Shown piece after piece: positions 48,970 to 62,400 of a stretch of 64,000 nt of DNA. The DNA is from Engraulis encrasicolus (Eukaryota; Chordata; Actinopteri; Clupeiformes; Engraulidae). Location of the stretch: NCBI RefSeq assembly GCF_034702125.1, contig NC_085868.1, forward strand, positions 45,810,328 through 45,874,327, in the 5' to 3' direction. Each line of letters opens with the position of its first letter. Within the stretch, counting starts at the first letter, position 1. Below the pieces are notes generated by a model. It saw only the letters and a program-made list of their open reading frames with translations, had not been told where the DNA came from and did no database searches. Both the position numbers and the translations under genes were made by a program.

Positions 48970-50889
48970 TATGTACAACTACTTCTGAATGCTTGTTTCC
49001 TCATGATACAGCTTTATGAATGCATTATAGCCCTTATTGACTGCGTTTAACACCCAACAAAATGGTAGATATAAATAGCTGAACCTGAAGGGAGATAAGA
49101 GTTGGGGCAAAGTCAAATTAAGTAATCAGTTAGCTTTATAGAGGTATTGAACTTTTTTCATCGAAACCATTCTGATACAATGCCTAGTACAGTCTCTTGA
49201 TGTAGTTCGTCCCTTTCGATATTCTCCTTAACCTGTTAAGACACACTATTTTAAAATTGCTGTTACTAGAATGGGAATGACCAAGTCATAGTGCAAAGGC
49301 CCTGTGCTACACTCTAAGAAAATTTCCCTGCAAAATAACGGCAGTTACTGGCAATTATATTTACCTGTAATTTTACTGTTATTTCACAACAAAAATCAAA
49401 TACAGCTCATTGCTGTTTAATGTATCACAGTATATAACATTTTTTCAGCAGCAATTGAACTGTTAAATAACAGTACTCTACAGAAAAATAACAGTACATT
49501 TCAGTTAAAAAGTTGAATTGTACTGTGTGATGACAGGCAAATATTGGGTCATAGTTGTATTTATGAAAATGGCCATGGCAACTTCCCACCCCACCCATCA
49601 TTCTCCATAACTGTGGTACCCTGGCCATGTTACCACCCCACCCTCCCATCGTTCACCATGACTGGAGTGCCTTGAGCATGATACTATTTCGCAATGCTGT
49701 ATTGAGAAAATGGTTTGCGGTGGTCCTTTGAAAGTGTGGGCATGAACAAAATGTCAGAGTACGCAGTGCTATGTTACAATGATAGTGTGCAAGGTGGGCT
49801 TTTTACTGTATCTCTTGATGAGCCAATGATGAATATAGCATTGGTCAGTCTTTAAAAAAATATTTTGCACCAAGCAGCACAGCAAACAAGCAGCACTACA
49901 AGCTAGCTCTCAAAGCAATGCCTAATTTGCAGCAGGCACATTATATGCCACAATGCCACAAATGATGCCACATACAGCAAGCTTTCACAAAGAGGAAAGT
50001 GTGCAAGCATGTAAGCAAGCTTGTAGGCAAGCTTGTAGGCAAACGAGTGCTATGCTGTGCCATGCAGGCCAGCCAGCAGGCAGGCAAGCAACTGAAGTGT
50101 TGATAGTCCAGATTTATATACAGGTGCAAGAGTACCATGTGACCAGAGTCATCAGGCCCTTGGCAGGTGACGCCCGTAATTGAATAATGGCATAGCAGCC
50201 CTACTCAGGTGAGGCCAGGCACTGATTAGCAGATTGGTTTAGATGGGGCTGCTTGTTGCAAGAGTGTTACAAGTTCTTAAAATGTTTCAGCCATTCACAC
50301 TTTCATCACTATCAAAATGCATGTGCTACACTGTAAAAGATTTCAAGCTGAAATTTACAGCTAATTGATGGGGAATAATTGCCAGCAAATTGTTTTAAAT
50401 TTACAACAAATTGCAGAAAAAAAACAGTTGCCAGCAAGTCGTTTAAAATTACAACACTGTTCCGTTTTCAAAACTACTCTGACCATGGCACATGTCCTGC
50501 CCCCTCATCCGCCCGCCTCCTCCCGCCTCCACCCCCGCTGCCCGCCTCCATGTCTGAGATGCCTTCAACATAGTATCGTCCCCATCCTCCACCATGACTG
50601 AGATAGCATGGTACCATAATGCCACTCTGCTCTAAGCATATACGTCTTCAAGTTCAGCCTAGCATGGGTGAGGTACAAATGATAAATCACTCAGCATAGT
50701 GCTGTCACAGTGACAGTGATAGTTTCCTCAAGTGGACTTTCATTTATCAAGTCATCTCAAAGGGGGGTTCAAAAACAGTCACAATAAGGACTGTATGGAT
50801 ATGCATTTGTCAATCCAATCAAGTGGCCTAAATTTAATATTATGCAAAAAGCAGCATTAAACATGCTATGCTACAAGATGGCTCTCAAA

Positions 50890-51200
50890 AGATGAAACAA
50901 CCCAACCAGTTAACCTGTCAGGCAGCCAACCAGTTAACCGGCCAGGTAGCCAACTGGCCTTGACAGACTGGCTGGTTGACTGACCAGCTGCCTGTCTGAT
51001 TCACTGGCTGGTTGACTGGCTGCCTGGCTAAACCAGCCAGGCAGCCAGTCAACCGGACAGACAGCTGGCCAGTCAACAAGCAAGGCAGCAAGCCAGTCAA
51101 CTGACCAGGCGGACAGGCTGCCAGTCAACCTGCCAGGCAGCTAGCTGGTCAACTGGCACTATGCTGTCAGCCACCCTGTCAACAAACCAACCACTCATCT
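50890..51200. repeat. GCCAGTCAAC minisatellite
   Basis: Irregular tandem GCCAGTCAACCAGCCAG-type units in both orientations form local palindromes. The counterpart in the other copy is around 17650-17770 plus 19041-19210. Confidence 0.85.
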
Positions 51201-51828
51201 AGTCGGCTAATCAATTGATTGCCAGTACCAGTGAGCGCCAGTGAGTCAGGCGCTATGCTGTGCCATTCAGACAAGCAACCAAAGCAGTGTGACAGTCCAG
51301 GTTTATATAGTGGGACAAGTGAACCATGTGACCAGAGTAATCAGGCATTGGGCAGGTGCTGGCAATCATTGAATCACGGCATGAAAGTGATTAGTAATAA
51401 AGTGAGGCAAGGCACTAATTGACAGATTGGTTAGGTATAGAGTGTGTCAACAGAGTAACAAGAGAGATCTGTATCAAAAAGCTAACAAGTTCCTAGAATG
51501 TTCCATTCATTGATGCTCCTGCTCTAGAACTACAGTTTAAAAACAGACTGGGCTCCTTCTAAGATAGTGTTTAAAAAAGTATAAGGATATTCTTAAATGG
51601 ATTGGTTTTCAGTTCCAAAAAGTTTTCATTCTGATCCATGTTTATAAGTAAACATTCCATATATATGTGGAATTGTCTACACAGTGGTTGGACAAAATAA
51701 CTGAAACACCTGTCCTTTCAATGTGTGGGAAGTTTCATGGCTCAAGTGGGCCAGCCTGTTGGCCAATCTTCATTAATTGCACATTGCACCAGTAAGGTGA
51801 AGTTGAGTTGAAGTGCTGGTGAAAAGTT

Positions 51829-52320
51829 ACCAGCTAATTGTTGTAAAATTACAACAAATTTGCTGGCAAAAAAGTTGCCAGCTCATTGGTGTGAAATTAA
51901 ATTAAATTGCTGGTGAAAAGTTGCCAGCTCATTGAAGTAAAATTAAAGCAAATTGCTGGCAATAAAAAGTTGCCAGCTAATTGTTGTAAAATTACAACAA
52001 ATTTGCTGGCAAAAAAGTTGCCAGCTCATTGGTGTGAAATTAAATTAAATTGCTGGTGAAAAGTTGCCAGCTCATTGAAGTAAAATTAAAGCAAATTGCT
52101 GGCAATAAAATGTTGCCAGCTAATTGTTGTAAAATTACAACAAATTTGCTGGCAAAAAAAGTTGCCAGCTCATTGGTGTGAAATTGAATTAAATTGCTGG
52201 TGAAAAGTTGCCAGCTCATTGAAGTAAAATTAAAGCAAATTGCTGGCAATAAAAAGTTGCCAGCTAATTGTTGTAAAATTACACCAAAATGCTAGCAACA
52301 AGTTGCCAGCTAATTGTTGC
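51829..52320. repeat. 143-bp tandem repeats made of 48-bp TTGCCAGC/GCTGGCAA subunits
   Basis: Three higher-order units start near 51829, 51970 and 52114. Each has three subunits of the form GTTGCCAGCT..ATTG to GCTGGCAA. The array is longer and more regular than its counterpart at 12640-13160, so it expanded after the copies separated. Confidence 0.87.
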
Positions 52321-52691
52321 GTTCTTCCAACGCAAACACTGGAAACTTCACAACATTCAGTCTTTGAAAATAATGGTCCTGGGCCATTCCATTCCTTCTC
52401 ATGGGATTTTGAGATATATTCTGTTGCCGAAGCCATCAAAAAGCCAAATTGGACCACAGGGGGGCTGCCACACCTGAGCATCGTTTATGCTCTGACCTGC
52501 CCATCGTCTGTATAAATGGACAAACCATCATTGGCTTCTCCCATGCCCTTTTAGCAGAGAGAAGCCCGTTTTGAATTGCACTGAGCTGAAATTAGCGCAC
52601 CTGGACGTCATTTACAATCAGCTGGCTCATGACCAAAGAAGGTAGATTGGGTAAGCAGTATCACTCAATGGAAAATGCATTGGCCACAGTG

Positions 52692-52890
52692 TAATAGTTG
52701 GGGGCAGTCGTGGCTCAGTGGTTAGAGCCCTGGGTTGGCAACCCAAGGGTTCCCGGTTCAATGCCCGACCGGACCGCAGCTGAAGTGCCACCACTCAGCA
52801 GGCAGCCCACTGCTACGGACTAGTGTGTGTACTTCAATGTGATTCACTTGCCCAAATGGGATAAATGCAGAGAAAGAATTTCCCCTAGGG
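52692..52890 (+). mobile_element. tRNA-derived SINE inside A-type element
   Basis: Same unit as 12020-12246: TGGCTCAGTGGTTAGAGC, then GGTTCAATGCC. It has lost the CCCTTGAGCAAGG part relative to the other copy. Confidence 0.75.
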
Positions 52891-54444
52891 GACCAAAATT
52901 GGCTCCAATCCAAATTGGCTCCTATTGTCTTCGTAGTATAAGGTGTTGCTTTAATGCCATAGAACTAATACATTTATGCTTAATGGCATGGTGCACATGG
53001 TCAGTGTGTGCGATGCCATGATGGACAAAATTTGTACTCCACAAATTTGGTCGAAAGAGAATATCCGGTTGTCAGTGCTCAGTTTGTGGCCAAATTTACT
53101 GCAGCTGTCGGTCAGCATTAATTGTGGGGGATAATTAAGGACAGGTGACAAACATTCACTATTGTATCCTATGACCTGTTCCACACTTTACCATGCTTCC
53201 AATTTGACCATGGAAGAAGAAAATTGGACTCCCCTTGCTATCATTCCGTACTACGCTCCGATGATGTCTGTAAACCCTCCTATGTCTACCTCCTTGCTCA
53301 TGACCAGGTGTGTGCGATTGAAGAGTTCAAATCAGTTCAAATCCTCTCCACCTCTATCAGGCCTGTATGCATGTTTAAAAAGCATCCAATCAGAATGTGA
53401 CCTGAGCTCCATAATTTCTGCATGTGGCTTTGCATACATTTGCATTAGGACAGCAGTCCTGACAAAACAGATCTTTACAACAGTATGATGTAAAAAGTAT
53501 TATGTGCTGCTGTACATTTACAATTGTGAATTGTACTCTATATGATATCCCACAATGCATTGCACATTACAGCAGTGAATAGTAAACTGGTATATACATC
53601 TTCTTGATGTAGAATTCTAATGTGAAATCACGACAATCTTTTACAGTGTACTCACACTTTGCTGCATCAAGCACTTTTTAAGTATTGCAGTTTCCTTAGG
53701 AATTGTTTCATCATGCTTGATAGTATCAGATAATCTTTAACCAGTCAGAATGACTTCAGTTCTTCAGGTGGTATTGAAGTTTGATGGTGATCACGGATAA
53801 GTGGAGGATGAATGGGTTTCAATGGTGCTGCCTAAAATAACTTGTTATTTTCTAGAGATGCACCGGATCCGGTTCCGGTTCCGGTTCCGGTTCCGGATCC
53901 GGATCCGTCAGGATAATAGAGTTTTTCACAGGGTCCGGGTCCGGCAGGATCTTAAGCAGTGGATCCGGTATCCGGCATGTTACCTAAAAATCAGGGTCTG
54001 GTGCATGTCTAGCCTAGGCTTTTCAGTCTTTCACAACCCCTATCACTGCATGGAGTGAAATCCCTTTGGAAGCGGCTATTGAAGGCAGTGTGGCAATAAC
54101 CCAATGAGTCTAAACAATAGTTTGCGCCAACATAATAAAAAGGGCCCACGTGTGCGAGTAGACTACCTGTATATGTTTCAAACCTTTTGTAGGATCCGGT
54201 ATCCGGTTCCGGATCCGGCAGCATCTTATTCAGTGGATCTGGTATCCGGCAGGATCCTAAAAATCAGGATCCGGTGCATCTCTAGTTTTTTCCACAACGG
54301 CGAATACTGCTATTGTGCAGTACTTACTGTTTTTGCTCAATATGTGACTCAAAGTAATATTTTCACAGTAGTTGTCTGTTTTTTCGAAAAGCAGTAGAAT
54401 GCTGTTGCAGAATTTCCGTAAATAAACAGCTATTTGTTACAGTG

Positions 54445-56409
<1,965 letters not shown>

Positions 56410-59400
56410 ATGGAGTCCACACTGATTCTGGTTCTTATGCTGGCACAGTTAGGCGGCCAAACAGTCACAGCAAGGTGAGATCTGTGCAATACATACTTAA
56501 CCTCGGCAATGTTTTCAGCACATTAACATATTTCAAATTGCACACTAAAATTAGACAAAGGTTATGCTTGAGTAAAGGCAGAATTATTGAGGTTTTACAT
56601 TATTTGACTGGAAAATTGTTGAAATTGCACTAAATAAAATCATAATTTTAGAGCAAGAGATGTTCATTACCTCATGTCCATTAGCTGATTTCAAAATGTC
56701 CCCGAATCTATACTTAGTATAAGTGTCCAATATAATACACAGTGATTGCTTATCGATTTTGTGAAATGGAAATATGGAGAAAAAAAATCAAAAATAATAA
56801 TAATGATAATAATTTCGTATTCTGTTGCTCTACTACACTGTAACAAATAGCTGTTTATTTACGGCAATTCTGCAACAGCATTCTACTGTTTTTCGAAAAA
56901 ACAGACAACTACTGTGAAAATATTACTTTGAGTCACATATTGAGCATAAACAGTAAGTACTGCACAATAGCAGTATTCGCCGTTGTGGAAAAAACTAGAG
57001 ATGCACCGGATCCTGATTTTTAGGATCCTGCCGGATACCAGATCCACTGAATAAGATCCTGCCGGATCCGGAACCGGATACCGGATCCTACAAAAGGGTT
57101 GAAACATATAGTCTACTCGCACACGTGGGCCCTTTTTATTACGTTTGCGCAAACTATTTTTTAGACTCATTGGCTTATTGCCACACTGCCTGCAATAGCC
57201 GCTTCCAAAGGGATTTCACTCCATGCAGTGATTGGGGTTGTGAAAGACTGAAAAGCCTAGGCTAGACATGCACCAGACCCTGATTTTTAGGTAACGTGCC
57301 GGATACCGGATCCACTGCTTAAGATCCTGCCGGACCCGGACCCTGTGAAAAACTCTATTATCCTGACGGATCCGGAACCGGAACCGGATCCGGTGCATCT
57401 CTAGAAAATAACAAGTTATTTTAGGCAGCACCATTGAAACCCATTCATCCTCCACTTGTCCGTGATCACCATCACACTTCAATACCACCTGAAGAACTGA
57501 AGTCATTCTGACTGGTTAAAGATTATCTGATACTATCAAGCATGATGAAACAATTTCTAAGGAAACTACAATACTTAAAAAGTGCTTGATGCAGCAAAGT
57601 GTGAGTAGCACATGCATTTTGATAGTGATGAAAGTGTGAATGGCTGAAACATTTTAAGAACTTGTAACACTCTTGCAACAAGCAGCCCCATCTAAACCAA
57701 TCTGCTAATCAGTGCCTGGCCTCACCTGAGTAGGGCTGTTATGCCATTATTCAATTACGGGCGTCACCTGCCAAGGGCCTGATGACTCTGGTCACATGGT
57801 ACTCTTGCACCTGTATATAAATCTGGACTATCAACTCTTCAGTTGCTTGCCTGCCTGCTGGCTGGCCTGCATGGCACAGCATAGCACTTGTTTGCCTACA
57901 AGCTTGCCTACAAGCTTGCTTACATGCTTGCACACTTTCCTCTTTGTGAAAGCTTGCTGTATGTGGCATCATTTGTGGCATTGTTGCATATAATGTGCCT
58001 GCTGCAAATTAGGCATTGCTTTGAGAGCTAGCTTGTAGTGCTGCTTGTTTGCTGTGCTACTTGGTGTAAAATATTTTTTTAAAGACTGACCAATGCTATA
58101 TTCATCATTGGCTCATCAAGAGATACAGTAAAAAGCCCACCTTGCACACTATCATTGTAACATAGCACTGTGCACTCTGAAATTTTATTCATGCCCACAC
58201 TTTCAAAGGACCACCGCAAACCATTTTCTCAATACAGCATAGCGCCATAGTATCATGCTCAAGGCACTCCAGTCATGGTGAACGATGGGAGGGTGGGGTG
58301 GTAACATGGCCAGGGTACCACAGTTATGGAGAATGATGGGTGGGGTGGGAAGTTGCCATGGCCATATTCATGAATACAACTATGACCCAGTATTTGCCTG
58401 TCATCACACAGTACTATTCAACTTTTTAACTGAAATGTACTGTTATTTTTCTGTAGAGTACTGTTATTTAACAGTTCAATTGCTGCTGAAAAAATGTTAT
58501 ATACTGTGATACATTAAACAGCAATGAGCTGTATTTGATTTTTGGTGTGAAATAACAGTAGAATTACAGGTAAATATAATTGCCAGTAACTGCCGTTATT
58601 TTGCAGGGAAATTTTCTTAGAGTGTAGGAGCCATTTGCTCAAGTCATTAACTTGGCTGTAGAGTGTGCTTGGATATCTGACCTAAGGCAAAAGGGGTGCC
58701 ATAACTAAGTTGATGATCACCTTGGATATGGACTCCGGTTTTATCAGCGGCCGGTGGATTGCTTGTTTTGCAGACTTGCTATCTCATACAGATGGCATAT
58801 CTCTTCTTGTAGTTAGCCATCGTAGTCTTTGTAAGGTTAATATTTAATGAACAGAAAGTGCACATGTACTGCTGAAACATCAGTAAGAAAGTCTTTATCG
58901 ATGTAATCCACTTGATAACAGTATGACAAACATGTCCTCCTACATCGTCTACCAGAGCAACGTATAACAATTTATCACAACGTGTGTCTGATCATCAAAT
59001 TTGCTATCAACATCAACATTTTTGTTTTCCATCAGAGTTCTTGATCAACCAGAGCCCAGAAATTATGACTACACCAAATACCACCCACTACCAGAGGTGA
59101 GGACATGCCTTACAGCCATAATCTCTCATAATTTGCCATACTGCACCTACTCCTGATAGGATTGTTGAATATAGGTTTTATGAACTGTGAATAAAATTGT
59201 GCCTGGCTCAGTCCAGTTATCAGTTTGGCATCCCCCTCTTCTCAAGGCCCTGGCCAGTCATCTTCTGCCTCTGGGACGCTGTGCCATCTCTCTCCAGAGC
59301 TCTCGCTCCAGAGTTTTCGGTCCTCCCTCATCAATAGAACTAATGATCACCCAGTGACAAATACACCTACAGTTCGGTGGTTCAATCAGTGGTGGAACAA

Positions 59401-62400
59401 TTGCACACAGGGCCCCAAGGCAAAGCACTGATGGGGTCCCTCAAACAGCTTGTCATTTTCACAATAGGGTCCCCACCAGCATTACAGGAGGGCCCTGGGC
59501 CCAGGGGTAAATGCCCTGCTAACCCTAACCTTAACCCTAACCCTAAACCTAACCCTAACCTTAAATCGCTTGTTTGAAATGTTTGATTACCATGTGAAGT
59601 CCCGAGAGGGCGTCAAACTAGTGGGACCCCCAGGACCATCGCAAGCGATTGTCGGGAAAGATTTCCTCGTCGTGAGCGACATTCTAAGATAGAACTTTGG
59701 CAGCTCAAAGAGTCGCCGATCGCAAATCGTAGAAATCAAACAGTGTTTGATATTTGCGACTGGAAATAGAACGTCGGGCATTGTCTCTGTGGCTGCGAGC
59801 AGCGACAAGATTGACAGTTGCGATTCTCTTCTAGTGTGCGGTGCACCCCGACGCCAAAATCGGACACACAATCGCTAGTCGTGTAGTTTGAGCCTGGCTT
59901 TAGGTGCATGCTTTTCTATGTGAAGTGTATTGTACTGTTCTGATACATGTACATCTGAGGCAGACTTGATTTATGTGTATTGAATTCTTGTTAGCAACAT
60001 GTGTGTGTTTACAATCACATCACATTTGGTGTGCATACACACGGAGGTGGCTTTGCACTTTTTTAAAAAAGTAATTAACGGTAAAAAGGATCTTGCACAC
60101 TATGCATTCCACCAGCAAGCTTTAATAATATAACGCTTCAGTCAAGCGTCCTTCTAAGGTTGGATGACTGAAATGTTGTATCAAAGCATCCCAAGTGGAG
60201 TGTTAGGCATGACAAACCCGAATGCTATTAGCTCAAAATCTTTGTCAAAGATCAAGGCCAATAGCTATGGCTTCACGTTTACTCCCTTACACATGCGAAA
60301 CAGTGTATTTAAAAGAAACACTGGTGGGTCCTATGGCAGGAAAAAACACCATGATCTGTGAAGATGCACATTCATCCAAATAATCTTCAGTCAGAGTTAA
60401 GAGTTAAGTTGTTAGGCAAGTCGACTGCACGAGAACATTTGATCTCTTCCAGAATGACACTGTCTTCGGTTCTAATTCTAATGTGGGATTCGGAAGTTAT
60501 ATCTCTGAAGACCAGTTATTTTTAAAATTTACATTTACGCAAATAAAATGTTTCAACTTTTTCTGAGTGCTGGGGTTGAAATACCCAACATCCTAAATAG
60601 CCTAATGTGATTACATTCGTGTTACAAAAAGTCTTTTGGTGTGAGAGATGGCGGGAAGTGAGACAGTTACTACTAATATTAATACTAATTGTATTATATA
60701 CCACAGAACTGTAATTCATTTGATATTGTCTGTACTATATTTTACTACACGTTAACAGTGTGCTTTTCCATAGATTGTCAATTGGATGAAGCAGATGGTC
60801 ACTGAAAACCCAGGTGTGGTGACCAGTGAGGTCTACGGAATGTCTTATGAGAAACGAAACATTGAACTCCTCAAGGTGAAAAGCTTATCCTCCTTATCTC
60901 AAAGTTCAAAGCACAAGGTCACGTGTTGCAGGCTGTTAGGGCTGGAGGTCAATCTCGGCGTGACTCAACAGTGTTTGTAAATAGAGTGCTATCATTGTTG
61001 CTGATTATCCTTTGATTATCCTTCCAGCAAAATTGTTTGGCTTTTTTGACAGATACTCAGCCCCTTCTAGTTCATGTTTTTGCATGTTTCAGGCCAATTC
61101 ATTCATGTCACTGCTTGTGATACGGAAGTGTCTCATGTGAAAAATACCCTATCCTTGATCCTTAATGTTGCAGTCTGGGTTACCTCAGTGATACTTCAGT
61201 GCCCTGTAACAGATAATGCAGCACACATTATGGGCAGAAATGACCAAAATTAACAACACAAAAAAAGTTTCTGTGAAACTTGACAAAAAATAAAGAAGAA
61301 TACACTATGGTGACCACGAAGAGAGCTTAAAGATGTATCTGTTGTCATTATCATGATACTGGATCTACTGTACTGGCTCCCATTCTGTGATCATTGCGCT
61401 CCCTGGTGGACACGTGTTGTAAACACACGCCCATTCATTATGCAACACATCTGAAGATGCAGTATGCTATGCAGTTTTCAAAATTGTTCAAAATTCTAAT
61501 TTGTTCTAAAGCAAATTAGCTATAAACCATTTACTCACATCTGCAAGCTGTGTCATGGCCTTGCCATGTCATGTTCGTAATGATGTGCACTGCATTGTCC
61601 CTGAAAAATAAACTACAAATAAATAAATAAATAAATAAATAAGATGTTATTATATTACAGATGTAATATATTTTTTTACAAATATATATTTGTAATATAT
61701 ATTACAAAAATATTACAAAAATATTTGTAATATACAGTATATCACAAATACAATATATTTCAGATGTGATTAAGCGATTAAAATACAATGCTCAACTCAG
61801 TATGCTCAGACTGTGTCCCCCATTGTGTTCATATAGGCCTAACTGAATTCATTCACTGATATTTGGTGGGAAGCACTGCTAATCTTATAATTAGTAATAA
61901 ACATCTGGAGTTGAATATATATATTTTGTCCTGAATTCTACAGATTGGAATAAAAGGTGAAAACAAGAAGGCTATCTGGATGGACTGTGGTATCCACGCT
62001 AGAGAATGGATCTCACCAGCGTTCTGTCAGCACTTTGTCAAAGAGGTGGGGCACTTCAATACATCATCAATCAAATTACACTGAGGCAAGTCTTGCAGAT
62101 TATCTATATGGAAATTCCTAAATCCCAATTTACATGTTTGTCTCTGATGCAGATTCTCCGAACTTACAAAACAGACCCAAAGGTGGAACAGATGCTTAAA
62201 AACCTGGACCTCTATGTCACCCCGGTGCTAAATGTGGATGGCTACACATACACCTGGACAGATAACACGGTGTGTCACTATACTATGCACACTTGCATGC
62301 TCAAAATAGTATGAACACTGCTATGATTTAGTTAACGTGGCACGAAGTAGCCACATTGGCTTCACAATGTTAATTCAATACTCAAAAGAGTTGAAATTAA

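Larger units (their letters stand above)
50329..53648 (-). mobile_element. A-type CACTG-ended element, 3.3 kb
   Basis: Reverse-orientation copy of 11330-19777 without its two nested insertions. It is inserted at a TA in the outer element: the empty site GTGAGTAGCACATG survives at 57600-57613. The interior has the SINE, repeat arrays and minisatellite. No coding capacity. Confidence 0.92.
49310..54444 (-). mobile_element. C-type element (outer), inverted, hosting an A-type element
   Basis: Starts CACTCTAAGAAAATT and ends AACAAATAGC...CAGTG, with TA on both sides. It is the reverse complement of 56836-58624 apart from the insert at 50329-53648. It sits in a copy of the CCCCTTAA MITE family, whose two halves lie at about 49235-49308 and 54447-54525. 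No coding capacity. Confidence 0.9.

Noticed and set aside
59587..59871. A 94-aa minus-strand ORF in a cpo intron
   Set aside because: No recognised domain, and it lies within an intron rich in short inverted repeats.
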